64,000 nucleotides of DNA from Pseudomonadales bacterium (lineage in GTDB: Bacteria; Pseudomonadota; Gammaproteobacteria; Pseudomonadales; JAHRWD01): contig JAHRWD010000032.1 in the NCBI GenBank assembly GCA_019090315.1, forward strand, positions 18,860 through 82,859, written 5' to 3'. Position 1 is the first letter of the stretch. Each line of letters begins with the position of its first letter. The translations under genes and the position numbers were made by a program. Shown one piece after another: positions 36,204 through 44,564 of the stretch. The notes below the pieces were generated by a model. The model did not search any database. It had not been told where the DNA came from and saw nothing but the letters and a program-made list of their open reading frames with translations.

Positions 36204-37265
36204 ATGACCATGGTCAAAGAATTTACGAAAACCGTCGGCATCATTGCCAACCCGATGTCAGGCCGGGACGGTAGACGACTTGCCGCCCGTGCCAGCTCGG
36301 TACCGCACGAAAGCAAACGACTGCAAATTACCCGTGCCGTGGTCGGTGCTATTGCTGCGGGGGCAGACCATATTGTGGTGGTGAATGAACCACGCCGTAT
36401 CTCCACCGGCGCCGTTGAAAACCTCACACTGGATGCACACTTCACCTATCTGGATGTCAAAATCACCCACAATGCCGCCGAAACCGTTGATGCGGTTGAG
36501 CAGATGAAAGCGCTCGATTGCAAAGCATTAATCGTACTGGGTGGTGACGGAACCAACCGAATTGTCGCGAAAGCATGGCCGGATGCGCCGATCGTGCCGA
36601 TATCTACTGGAACTAATAATGTATTCCCGCTGATGGTTGAAGCCACATTAGGCGGTATGGCTGCCGGATTAGTCGCCTCCGGAAAACTTCCGTTAGAAGA
36701 TGCAGGCCGACCAGCCAAGGTTGTACGAGTGAAAGTTGAAGGTCAGCCCGATGATGTTGCGTTGATCGATGCGGTATTCCTGATCAACGATATCATCGGC
36801 AACGCCATGCCCTATGAATCCGACTCGATCCGGCACATTATTTTAGCCCGCGCCGAGCCCGCATCCGTTGGCATATCCCCGGTCGGCGGCCTATTGTGCC
36901 CATCCCATGCGGAAGATGAATTTGGCGTAGAAGTACAGTGTTGCGATCATGGCGAAGGCGGAACACATCTGCTTGCCCCTATATCCCCCGGCCTGTTTCG
37001 AAGCCTGCATATTAAAAGCGCAGAAAAGATTGATCTAGGCAAAGCAGTAGAAATTACTGGCCCGGGCATTCTGGCGTTTGACGGTGACCGTGAACGCCTG
37101 CTGGAAGCCGGGCAAAAAGCCTATGTAAGCGTTGAGCGTAACGGCCCTATTGTTATTGATGTGCATAAGAGCCTGCGGCTGGCTGCGGAACGGGGCCTGT
37201 TTACCGGCCATAACCATTGGCTTGACAACTACGATGGTGCACTTGCGGGAGTGGGCTGCTGCTAA
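36204..37265 (+). CDS. AcoX / ATP-NAD kinase-like protein
   Basis: This is a protein of about 353 residues with the diacylglycerol/NAD-kinase fold signatures VGIIANPMSG near the N-terminus, LGGDGTNR (the GGDGT nucleotide loop) and ISTGTNNVFP. This matches the AcoX family, first named from acetoin-catabolism operons but of unclear reaction. No acetoin genes (acoABC) are nearby. The reading frame extends upstream to 36159; I prefer ATG 36204 or 36210 because homologues begin near the KTVGIIANP strand. It ends in AGVGCC, a terminal cysteine pair like that of the ArsM-like protein in this window. The exonuclease gene follows 14 bp later. Confidence 0.75.
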   Translation: MTMVKEFTKTVGIIANPMSGRDGRRLAARASSVPHESKRLQITRAVVGAIAAGADHIVVVNEPRRISTGAVENLTLDAHFTYLDVKITHNAAETVDAVEQMKALDCKALIVLGGDGTNRIVAKAWPDAPIVPISTGTNNVFPLMVEATLGGMAAGLVASGKLPLEDAGRPAKVVRVKVEGQPDDVALIDAVFLINDIIGNAMPYESDSIRHIILARAEPASVGISPVGGLLCPSHAEDEFGVEVQCCDHGEGGTHLLAPISPGLFRSLHIKSAEKIDLGKAVEITGPGILAFDGDRERLLEAGQKAYVSVERNGPIVIDVHKSLRLAAERGLFTGHNHWLDNYDGALAGVGCC

Positions 37266-37279
37266 ACCCCAGCGATGGC

Positions 37280-37768
37280 GTGAATACCCCAACCATCATA
37301 GATGTAGAAGCCTCTGGCCTTGGTGTCGGGAGCTATCCCATCGAAGTTGGTTTTGTCCTACCCGATGGATCGCCAAACTGCTTTTTGATCGCCCCCCTCG
37401 AAGAGTGGGTTCACTGGGACCCGGGCGCTGAAAAAATCCATGGAATCCAACGGCAAACGATAGTGAGCCACGGCAGACCCATCCAGGAAATAGCGCAACT
37501 ACTTAATGAGCAGCTTACGGATACCATCGTTTACACCGACGCATGGGGCAATGACAGCAGCTGGCTTGGGCTGATTTTTCATAGTGCCGGCATTGCCCAG
37601 CAGTTTCGACTCGAATCAATTCGTGCCATCCTCAATCAACAACAAATTGAGAGATGGCATGAAACAAGAAATGAAGTCCAATTAGAGCTAGGGCTTGAAC
37701 GCCATCGAGCCAGCGCCGATGCGCGGATTTTACAGCAGACCTTCCTGAGGACGCTGGAAAACCGCTAG
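37280..37768 (+). CDS. DEDDh 3'-5' exonuclease-like protein
   Basis: This 162-residue protein has the DnaQ-type exonuclease pattern: IIDVEASGLG (first D and E), a middle aspartate in YTDAWGNDSSW and the C-terminal H-x4-D in HRASADARIL. It is small and has no other domain, so it resembles stand-alone RNase T / exonuclease X-type proteins rather than polymerase epsilon subunits. The start is GTG at 37280, 14 bp after the AcoX-like gene, so the two may form an operon. Its substrate (DNA or RNA) is unknown. Confidence 0.75.
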   Translation: MNTPTIIDVEASGLGVGSYPIEVGFVLPDGSPNCFLIAPLEEWVHWDPGAEKIHGIQRQTIVSHGRPIQEIAQLLNEQLTDTIVYTDAWGNDSSWLGLIFHSAGIAQQFRLESIRAILNQQQIERWHETRNEVQLELGLERHRASADARILQQTFLRTLENR

Positions 37769-37917
37769 GCGTACCGAATCAGCCACCGTTTTGAACTCTT
37801 TAGCGATCAGCAGCAACCGTTCAATCATGTCAGCTGAAACCAGCAGGATGGCAACTAACCCGATTAACCGTTAGAGTAGCCTGTTGCATAAAACATTCAA
37901 ACACCTCGGAAATTTTA

Positions 37918-39126
37918 ATGAGCAGTGAAACAGAGCAAGTTGTTGTTGAACAAGAATCCGCTGAAGTAAAAGTACGATTCACAGAATTCACTCTCCCGGC
38001 CGCCCTGCAAAGCGCAATCCAGAAAACCGGCTTTGAGTACTGCACACCGATCCAGGCCGCTTCACTACCCCACACGCTAGATGGCCATGACCTGCTCGGT
38101 AAAGCCCAAACCGGCACCGGAAAAACAGCCGCCTTTCTGGTTACCATCATTGCCGGACTGCTCGATAATCCAATCGAAGAGCATTATGCCGGTGAAACAC
38201 GCTCCCTGATTCTGGCACCCACCCGCGAACTGGCCATGCAGATTGCCAAGGATGCGGAACAGCTTTCCAGAGGCACCGGCTTAACCGTGTTAACTCTGGT
38301 TGGCGGCGTGGATTATGAGAAACAGCAATCGATGCTTGAGCGAGCATCCATCGATATTCTGGTCGCAACACCGGGCCGACTTCAGGATTTTCTTGGCAAA
38401 CGTAAAGTTTATCTGGATCAGCTAGAAGTACTGGTGATCGATGAAGCGGATCGTATGCTCGATATGGGTTTCATCCCCCAGGTACGACGAATCCTTCAGG
38501 CATCCACCAAAAAAGGCTATCGCCAAACCCTGCTATTCAGCGCTACATTTAGCCAAGATGTAATGCAACTGGTGGAACAGTGGACCAGTGACCCGGTAAA
38601 AATCGAAATCGAGCCCGATTCCATCGCCGCAGATAACATCGACCAACGGGTTTATCTGGTCACCAAACATGACAAATTCCCACTGCTGTGCAACCTGATC
38701 AAGAAGAATGAAGGCGAACGTATCATTGTATTCGCCAACCGTAGAGATACGGTTCGCACCCTGGAAGCAAAACTCAAGAAAAAGGGACTCTCCTGCGGCA
38801 TGCTCAGCGGCGAAGTTCAGCAGAGCAAACGGGTAAAGGTTTTAGAGGCATTCCGCAGCGGTAATATCCAGGTATTGGTAGCCACCGATGTTGCAGGCCG
38901 CGGCATTCATATCGACGACATCTCCTATGTCGTTAACTACACACTACCGGAAGATCCGGAAGACTATATCCACCGAATCGGCCGAACTGGCCGAGCCGGA
39001 AGCAACGGCTCCTCGATCAGCTTTGCCTGTGAAGATGATTCATTCCTGTTGCCAGAAATCGAGCAACTGCTGGGAGATAAACTGGAGTGTGAACATCCGC
39101 CGGCTGAGTTGTTGAGCAATTCCTAA
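37918..39126 (+). CDS. DEAD-box ATP-dependent RNA helicase, RhlB-like
   Basis: This 402-residue DEAD-box helicase contains a Q motif ([13 protein letters not shown]), motif I ([11 protein letters not shown]), motif II ([13 protein letters not shown]), motif III (SAT), and motifs V-VI ([19 protein letters not shown]). The short N- and C-terminal tails and the sequence resemble RhlB, the degradosome helicase, more than the long-tailed RhlE or DeaD, but exact assignment needs a tree. It unwinds or remodels RNA using ATP. ATG is at 37918. It stands alone with a 149-bp gap upstream. Confidence 0.9.
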   Translation: MSSETEQVVVEQESAEVKVRFTEFTLPAALQSAIQKTGFEYCTPIQAASLPHTLDGHDLLGKAQTGTGKTAAFLVTIIAGLLDNPIEEHYAGETRSLILAPTRELAMQIAKDAEQLSRGTGLTVLTLVGGVDYEKQQSMLERASIDILVATPGRLQDFLGKRKVYLDQLEVLVIDEADRMLDMGFIPQVRRILQASTKKGYRQTLLFSATFSQDVMQLVEQWTSDPVKIEIEPDSIAADNIDQRVYLVTKHDKFPLLCNLIKKNEGERIIVFANRRDTVRTLEAKLKKKGLSCGMLSGEVQQSKRVKVLEAFRSGNIQVLVATDVAGRGIHIDDISYVVNYTLPEDPEDYIHRIGRTGRAGSNGSSISFACEDDSFLLPEIEQLLGDKLECEHPPAELLSNS

Positions 39127-39232
39127 CTCTACATCTCATTCAGTATCAATGCTTGCCTAACGGAAAGTTATCATGCAAGTCGGAGCAAGTAAGACGAAGG
39201 AAGGACTAGAATAGCTAAAGATAGGGCAAGCA

Positions 39233-39499
39233 ATGAATGACGAAATGGTAGCAGGCGCAATGGACGTCACTTTAGGTGGCCTGAACATGGAGGCTACGGG
39301 TGTGGTCGATCGCGCTGCAGAGGCGTTACGCGCAAGCTCAGAAATACCCGAAGATGCAAAAGAAGCGGTTGAGAGCTTCGTTACTGGAAAAATTAATCAA
39401 CTGCTCAAATGTAGCTCCGATTTGTTAGAATTCCCTATTCCAGAATGGTTAATCGATATATGGCCTACGGTTGTAGAGATCTTACTAAAGGTGTTCTAA
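39233..39499 (+). CDS. Hypothetical 88-residue protein
   Basis: I do not recognise this gene. The 88 residues are acidic and mostly helical: an N-terminal glycine/alanine-rich part, a helix around EDAKEAVESFVTGKINQLL, one cysteine, and a hydrophobic C-terminus (IPEWLIDIWPTVVEILLKVF). No signal peptide or motif is evident. Translation would start at ATG 39233; a possible -10 box TAGAAT lies about 25 bp upstream. It is an isolated small frame beside a toxin-antitoxin locus and may not be real. Confidence 0.4.
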   Translation: MNDEMVAGAMDVTLGGLNMEATGVVDRAAEALRASSEIPEDAKEAVESFVTGKINQLLKCSSDLLEFPIPEWLIDIWPTVVEILLKVF

Positions 39500-39594
39500 A
39501 TAGATATAGATAGCTAATAATCAGGGTCAGAGCACCATTTCCGCTGCTTCGAACACGTCTCACCTACTGCCCATCATCCTATGAACTGTCTCGA

Positions 39595-39867
39595 TTACAG
39601 CCGCCGACTCTGCTTAACGTCATCGGAAAGCCAAACCTTTATCAGGGATTGATAAGGCATATCTCGTTTGTTTGCTTCTATTTTTATACTATTTAATAAA
39701 CTCTCTGGCAACCTCAGCGAAATCGTTTTGGTTGAGGGCTTTAAGTTTGCCAAAGAAACGGGTTTTGCATCTGCCCAATCTAGATATTCAGAGGAATCAT
39801 GCATTTCCCAGTAAGCACGCTCTTCGGTTTCATTTTTAAATTCAGGTATTTTCTTTGTTTTGCTCAT
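39595..39867 (-). CDS. CopG/BrnA-family antitoxin
   Basis: This 90-residue protein (start ATG 39867) has an acidic N-terminal half (PEFKNETEERAYWEMHDSSEY) that likely wraps the toxin. The C-terminal ribbon-helix-helix (TISLRLPESLLNSIKIEANKRDMPYQSLIKVWL) should bind operator DNA. It overlaps the BrnT-like toxin gene by 26 bp and is transcribed after it, the usual toxin-first order of BrnT/BrnA modules. Together they should neutralise the toxin and repress their own promoter at the inverted repeat 40154-40180. Confidence 0.85.
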   Translation of the reverse strand: MSKTKKIPEFKNETEERAYWEMHDSSEYLDWADAKPVSLANLKPSTKTISLRLPESLLNSIKIEANKRDMPYQSLIKVWLSDDVKQSRRL

Positions 39868-40153
39868 AAGCCAACCTCTCTTTACGGTGCATATCACGGG
39901 CTGAAATCACACGAATTAAGGTGTTCTCAAAACGCAGGGTAAGAGTTATGTGCAGTAAGCGAGCATCGTCAGTTGTACCCAGTGCATGATATCGAGGCTC
40001 AATCTGACTATGCTTGTGATCAGCCAGTATCAACAACGGCTGATTAAAAAACAGCTGCTCAGCTTCAGCCTGACTAACCCCATGTTTATCCGCGCTTTTG
40101 CGCTCGTTCCCCGCATCCCATTCAAACCCGCTTACCTGCGCCCAATCAATCAT
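39842..40153 (-). CDS. brnT: BrnT-family ribonuclease toxin
   Basis: This 103-residue toxin has the BrnT hallmarks: FEWDAGNERKSADKHGVS near the N-terminus, EPRYHALGTTDDARLLHITLTLR in the middle, and IRVISARDMHRKERLAYEQ at the end. BrnT is a RelE-fold ribonuclease that inhibits translation until bound by its ribbon-helix-helix partner. The ATG at 40153 directly abuts the inverted repeat upstream, leaving no room for a ribosome-binding site if that repeat is the promoter/operator. It is on the same strand as, and overlaps, its antitoxin. Confidence 0.9.
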   Translation of the reverse strand: MIDWAQVSGFEWDAGNERKSADKHGVSQAEAEQLFFNQPLLILADHKHSQIEPRYHALGTTDDARLLHITLTLRFENTLIRVISARDMHRKERLAYEQNKENT

Positions 40154-40187
40154 ATTTGTATATTATCATCATATACAAATAGCGCAA
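40154..40187 (-). promoter_or_regulatory. brnT operator/promoter (perfect 10-bp inverted repeat)
   Basis: ATTTGTATAT (40154-40163) and ATATACAAAT (40171-40180) form a perfect 10-bp inverted repeat around a 7-bp spacer, starting at the base next to the toxin ATG. Reading leftward, a -35-like TTGCGC (40187-40182) and a -10-like TAATAT (40165-40160) with 16-bp spacing overlap it. A repressor bound here would block RNA polymerase. The transcript would begin at or next to the ATG. Confidence 0.7.
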
Positions 40188-40196
40188 GTTTCCGCA

Positions 40197-40943
40197 CTAC
40201 TCGTTACCCACCAATTCCTTTAACTCTTCCATCCAAAACAGTGTCGCGCCTATTACCGCCGCTGGAATCACCACCAAATTAACGATTGGAATCATGGTGA
40301 ACAGTAACGTAATTGAACCAAACCCAAACGAGCAAAGCCGCTTCTTTCCAAGCAAAGCACGAAGTTCCGGTACGCTGATATTGTGGTTGTCGGTGGGGTA
40401 GTCACAGTATTGAATGGCTAAAAACCAGGCGCTGAACAGATACCAAGCAGGAATAGCGAACAGGTTGATGCCGGGGATCAAGGTTAGCACCAGCAGTACC
40501 AGTGCTCGCGGTAGAAAGTAGAGCAGCTTTGATGCTTCGCGGCTCAAGCTGTGGGGTACTAGTGCGAGAATTCCGGTTATACCGAGCGAGCTATTAGTTG
40601 CAGGCGGCAGGAATTGCGTTTCAGTTTTTTCCGATAACAGGCCGTTGAAGGGTGATGCTATGAGGTTGGCGACGATGCTGAAGGTGTAAAACACGAAGAT
40701 CATCATGGTCAGAAACAGCAGCGGCCACATCACCCAGCTGAGGAAGCTTAGCCAATCTGGAATCCAGCTGAGCCCGTAGGCAACCGCCTGATCAATCCAG
40801 CCAAAACCCTGCCAGATCAATAGACTAAACAGCACTACGTTAAGCGTAAGCGGCACTACTATAAACCGGCGCAAACCCGGCTGACTGAGCATTTTGAAAC
40901 CCTTAAACAGATAACCTGCGCCTGTTACAAAACCACCAGCCAT
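40197..40943 (-). CDS. cysZ: Sulfate transporter CysZ / EI24-domain membrane protein
   Basis: This 248-residue inner-membrane protein has four strong hydrophobic regions plus two hemi-membrane segments, and the CysZ signatures GAGYLFKGFKML, LIASPFNGLLSEK near residue 90 and PGINLFAIPAWYLFSAWFL near 158. CysZ imports sulfate for cysteine synthesis. The following YCDYPTDNHN segment is also family-typical. No cys genes are adjacent. It is transcribed away from the metallo-hydrolase gene behind it, 52 bp downstream of that gene's stop. Confidence 0.9.
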   Translation of the reverse strand: MAGGFVTGAGYLFKGFKMLSQPGLRRFIVVPLTLNVVLFSLLIWQGFGWIDQAVAYGLSWIPDWLSFLSWVMWPLLFLTMMIFVFYTFSIVANLIASPFNGLLSEKTETQFLPPATNSSLGITGILALVPHSLSREASKLLYFLPRALVLLVLTLIPGINLFAIPAWYLFSAWFLAIQYCDYPTDNHNISVPELRALLGKKRLCSFGFGSITLLFTMIPIVNLVVIPAAVIGATLFWMEELKELVGNE

Positions 40944-40995
40944 TCGATCTCCTTTAAACCTGCTATAAAAACACTGCCTATTTCACCAGGCTAGG

Positions 40996-42021
40996 CTATC
41001 GAATAAATTCCCAGGAACCCTGTTCATTGGCAAAACGTTTGAGCTTGCCCTGGTACATCATCATATGTATGTGCGCCACGGCTTCACCGAGGGCCATCAA
41101 AATATCGAAATCATTAAGCTCCCGATGGGCAAACATAATTTCGGTGATCTCCATTGCGGATTTACTCTCTTCGCAATTGTCGACGATTAACTGGCAACGC
41201 TGGTCGTGATGCTCTTTGAGTTCATCCAGCCGCGTATGCAGGTTGTAGTAGGGCATTTCATGGGATGGCAGTATTAGAACCGTGTCTGGCACATCGTAAA
41301 ATTGCTCCAATGAATCAACGAACTGCTGCAGTGGATTGCCGTTAGGCTCTTCCATTGAAACGCTGATGGCGGGGGTGATTTTTGGCAGTAGCATATCGCC
41401 ACCGATAATCACGTCTAACTCTTTGCAGTAGTAACTAGCGTGCTCTGGCGAGTGTCCGTGGCCGATCAATACAGTCCAGATTCTTCCGTTAATTTTGATT
41501 TTGGAGTCACCGGTCACACGTCGGTAGGTGATGGGGAAGTTACCGTTCATGTTTTTGAAGTAGTTACCGATGCGTCTCATCCGCTTCATCGCATCAGCGG
41601 GAATGCCGAGGCGATCATAGTGTGCGCTCATCAGTTTGGCGGAGGTCTCGGGATCAGCCAATACGCCCATCCGCGCCTGCTGCCACTCCGCTTGAGGAAT
41701 CCACAGCTCAATATCCCAGTATTCGGTTAGCCAACCTGCCATGCCAATGTGATCTGGATGGCAGTGGGTAGCGATGACCCGAGAAACCGGCTTGCCGCCA
41801 AGGTATTTTTCGAAAATTTGTTTCCACAGCATCTCTGTTTCATCGTTGCAAACCCCGGTATCCACTATCACCCAGGAATCATCATCTTCCAGTAACCACA
41901 GGTTAATAAACTTGAGACTAAAGGGCAGCGGCATTCTGAGCCAATACACACCGTCGGCAACTTGTTTAATTTCGCCGCCTTCCGGGGCTGTCGAAAAAGG
42001 AAATTTGAGGTTTGCAGTCAT
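40996..42021 (-). CDS. Metallo-beta-lactamase-fold hydrolase
   Basis: This protein of about 341 residues has the MBL signature THCHPDHIGMAG (HxHxDH), a GHGHSPEHAS histidine block, D in VIIGGDMLLP and a late LPSHEMPYY histidine. An extra C-terminal helical region (after about residue 250) resembles that of long RNase Z/glyoxalase-like hydrolases often annotated as acting on thioesters. The frame is open upstream to 42117, but the ATG at 42021 (MTANLKFPF) is the sensible start. The substrate is unknown. It is followed by cysZ on the same strand. Confidence 0.82.
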   Translation of the reverse strand: MTANLKFPFSTAPEGGEIKQVADGVYWLRMPLPFSLKFINLWLLEDDDSWVIVDTGVCNDETEMLWKQIFEKYLGGKPVSRVIATHCHPDHIGMAGWLTEYWDIELWIPQAEWQQARMGVLADPETSAKLMSAHYDRLGIPADAMKRMRRIGNYFKNMNGNFPITYRRVTGDSKIKINGRIWTVLIGHGHSPEHASYYCKELDVIIGGDMLLPKITPAISVSMEEPNGNPLQQFVDSLEQFYDVPDTVLILPSHEMPYYNLHTRLDELKEHHDQRCQLIVDNCEESKSAMEITEIMFAHRELNDFDILMALGEAVAHIHMMMYQGKLKRFANEQGSWEFIR

Positions 42022-42199
42022 GTTTATTTTTCTTATTGGATGAATGATCCGGCTAGTATAACAGCCAGCGAAATTAGTGGTGCAGCTGCACGGATGGTAT
42101 AAATGGTTAAAATCCACTAAAATCCCGTCGCTAGCTCGTCAGGGCCGATACGCCAGGCCATTCATCCGACTCAATCGACAGGCATTAAAGTAACCGCCC

Positions 42200-43189
42200 G
42201 TGCAACAAACCTCTCCAGACACATTACAAAAGAAAATATACGACGTAGCCGCCGACGAGTTCGAAGCGCTTAATCGTTGTATCGTTGCGGAACTACAATC
42301 CGATGTAGGTATGGTGGATGAAATTGTTCAATATATTGTTAAAGCAGGCGGTAAGCAGCTTCGCCCGCTGCTGGTGCTATTGTCCGCTAATTGCTGTGGC
42401 TATCAGGGTGATGCCCATATCAAATTAGCGGCGGTCATCGAGTTTCTGCATACCGCCACCCTGTTGCATGATGATGTGGTGGATGTATCCGATATGCGTC
42501 GTGGCCGTGAAACCGCCAACGCGCGCTGGGGTAACGCCCCTGCCGTTCTGGTTGGGGATTTCATGTACACCCGATCCTTTCAGCTAGTGGTACAACTGGG
42601 CAATCTCCGAGTTATGGAGATCCTTGGCCAGGCATCCAACCTGCTGGCGGAAGGCGAGGTGATGCAACTTGCCAGAGCCAGAGATATCTCCACTACTGAA
42701 GAGCAGTATTTCGAAGTTATTCGCCGAAAAACCGGTGCGCTTTTCGAAGCCTCATCCCAAACCGCTGCGGTGCTGGCGGGCGCAACACCCGACCAGGAAA
42801 AAGCTCTGAGAGCATTCGGCGGCTATTTGGGTGCTGCCTATCAGCTAGCTGATGATGTGCTGGACTATGACGGTGATGATGAGCAGATGGGCAAATCACT
42901 AGGAGAGGATCTGGCAGAAGGCAAGCCCACTTTGCCGCTCATTTACACCATGAAAATGGGTAGTCAGGATGATGTCAAGCTGGTTGAGAATGCGATAAGG
43001 GATGGCAATTACAAAGACCTTCAACAGATCGTTGAAGCCGCTAACCGTTCCGGCGGACTGGATTACACCCGCAAAAAAGCGATTGAACAAAGTACTCGTG
43101 CAATCGAGTGCCTGAAGTTATTCGCAGATTCCCCATACAAAACGGCCATGAAAGACCTTGCAGAATTTTCGGTTTCTCGCGTTTATTAA
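42200..43189 (+). CDS. ispB: Octaprenyl diphosphate synthase
   Basis: IspB extends farnesyl diphosphate with IPP to make the ubiquinone side chain. The 329 residues show the first aspartate-rich motif (LLHDDVVDVSDMRRG near residue 91) and the second (LADDVLDYDGD near 219). GKQLRPLLVLLSANCCG is near the N-terminus and GEDLAEGKPTLPL in the middle. The start is GTG at 42200. In many gammaproteobacteria ispB lies beside rplU-rpmA; that neighbour is absent here. ispH, earlier in the window, supplies the same pathway. Confidence 0.95.
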   Translation: MQQTSPDTLQKKIYDVAADEFEALNRCIVAELQSDVGMVDEIVQYIVKAGGKQLRPLLVLLSANCCGYQGDAHIKLAAVIEFLHTATLLHDDVVDVSDMRRGRETANARWGNAPAVLVGDFMYTRSFQLVVQLGNLRVMEILGQASNLLAEGEVMQLARARDISTTEEQYFEVIRRKTGALFEASSQTAAVLAGATPDQEKALRAFGGYLGAAYQLADDVLDYDGDDEQMGKSLGEDLAEGKPTLPLIYTMKMGSQDDVKLVENAIRDGNYKDLQQIVEAANRSGGLDYTRKKAIEQSTRAIECLKLFADSPYKTAMKDLAEFSVSRVY

Positions 43190-43214
43190 ATCTGGCAGTT
43201 CCTAAAAGAAAATT

Positions 43215-43240
43215 GAAGAAGCTATGCCAATAGCTGCTTC
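43215..43240 (-). terminator. Possible terminator overlapping the end of the UDG-like gene
   Basis: Read leftward, a hairpin with arms AGCTAT/ATAGCT, extended by GAAG/CTTC across one mismatch around a 4-base loop, is followed by a T-rich stretch (AATTTTCTTTT). It contains the stop codon of the UDG-like gene and could serve that gene; it has no T-run on the ispB side. Confidence 0.45.
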
Positions 43241-43833
43241 ATCCCCGCAATAAAATCCTTCTTGCCACCATAGGAGGGATGCCGAATATAACGAACCTCT
43301 CTATCAGGAAAAATACGTTCAAGTGATTGAGCACCCTTTCGACCAATCCCGGCAATCTGTTGGGGTGAAAACAGTTCTACTAACTCTTCTAAATAACTTT
43401 CGCCCTCTGCCATCTCTTTCTGATTCGGTGCACGGTTTTTATTTTGTATGTGTTTTGGGTGGGGGTGAAACGGAAAGGCATTCCAGAACAGTGGATAGTG
43501 ATCTTGATCAGTCAGTGTTTGCCAAACCAGTGACGCGCTATTTTCAGATTCAATATCCGTTAGATAGATATCGCTTTCGATCTGTTCAAATATTCGATGC
43601 TGTTTGGCGCGAATTAATGCACCTGAACTGAAAGGAATGCCGGTTATCCGGCAGCCTTTATAACCTGGCGCTTCGCCAACCAACAATATTCTATCGCCTT
43701 GCTGGCGAGCCATAAACTCTAAATAGACTCGCAGATTTCCCGCTATTTTTTTACTCCGATAAGGGTTAGATACCGTTGGGCTAGTACGCCTCTTTGACAA
43801 ACGTTCAACAAATCTATTTATATCACTCTTCAT
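43222..43833 (-). CDS. Uracil-DNA glycosylase superfamily protein
   Basis: This 203-residue protein has the UDG-superfamily motif VGEAPGYKGCRITGIPF near residue 53, with the downstream block FPFHPH and a C-terminal RHPSYGGK where glycosylases carry the DNA-intercalating HPS loop. It should remove uracil or a related damaged base, but it is not the classic Ung (no GQDPYH). The exact class cannot be assigned by eye. The DNA is slightly AT-rich. It is convergent with ispB and 36 bp downstream of the histidine kinase gene on the same strand. Confidence 0.75.
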   Translation of the reverse strand: MKSDINRFVERLSKRRTSPTVSNPYRSKKIAGNLRVYLEFMARQQGDRILLVGEAPGYKGCRITGIPFSSGALIRAKQHRIFEQIESDIYLTDIESENSASLVWQTLTDQDHYPLFWNAFPFHPHPKHIQNKNRAPNQKEMAEGESYLEELVELFSPQQIAGIGRKGAQSLERIFPDREVRYIRHPSYGGKKDFIAGMKQLLA

Positions 43834-43869
43834 AGGATGAATTTATAAAAGCAAAATGGAAACCCATTT

Positions 43870-44547
43870 TTATGGCAACCAAAGAGAGAACATGCCACCG
43901 CTTTCATTATTTTCAAGCTGTATGTAGCCACGTCTATTATTGTTCGTATGCTCCGCAGTTATTCGTGATGCGAAGAATAAACCCAGTTTTGTGCTGCCGG
44001 TAGAAAAATTCAATCCATTTTTTAAAGCATCCGGATCCTGCAACATTTTATCCGGGTATCCATTGCCATCATCAATCACGGATACCTTCAGGAATCCATC
44101 AATTTTTTCCGCTCGCATCAAGATTGATTTATTCGCATATTTTGCCGCGTTAGTGAGCACGTTGCAGATAACATCAGAAATTAGTTGCTCATCAAAAACC
44201 CAGCTGATCGAATCATCGCATTCAATCGTGACATCAATATTATTTGCATCAAAAATAATTTTATTATCCGTCAGTTGATCCTGCAAAAGATCAAATACGA
44301 AACATTCCTGATAATCCAGGGAAAGCTGATCCTGATCCAGCCGATATACACCTAGCAAATTTACCAGATCACTATTTATTCGAGTAGCTTCAGCATGCAA
44401 CAAAGCAAGCTGTGGTTTTGGATTATTATCCCCAGAAAAATCCGATTGATCCAATTTCTCTACCGTTGATATCAACATACCGATAGAGTTTTTCATATCA
44501 TGTACTGCCGATGCCAGTAGCAGTGAAAAATCAACGTTTGAAGTCAT
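43870..44547 (-). CDS. Soluble histidine kinase (no sensor domain)
   Basis: This 225-residue protein has no membrane helix and no sensory domain. A phospho-acceptor helix carries the histidine in SAVHDMKNSIGM near residue 16, and the ATPase domain has an N box (VICNVLTNAAKYA), a G1 box (DDGNGYPD) and a G2 block (STKLGLFFASR). It is transcribed 17 bp behind the receiver-TPR protein, which is the obvious partner. What it senses must come from another protein or a ligand. AT-rich codon use resembles that partner, so the two probably travel together. Confidence 0.85.
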   Translation of the reverse strand: MTSNVDFSLLLASAVHDMKNSIGMLISTVEKLDQSDFSGDNNPKPQLALLHAEATRINSDLVNLLGVYRLDQDQLSLDYQECFVFDLLQDQLTDNKIIFDANNIDVTIECDDSISWVFDEQLISDVICNVLTNAAKYANKSILMRAEKIDGFLKVSVIDDGNGYPDKMLQDPDALKNGLNFSTGSTKLGLFFASRITAEHTNNNRRGYIQLENNESGGMFSLWLP

Positions 44548-44564
44548 ATGTAAAAGCTAGCTCA

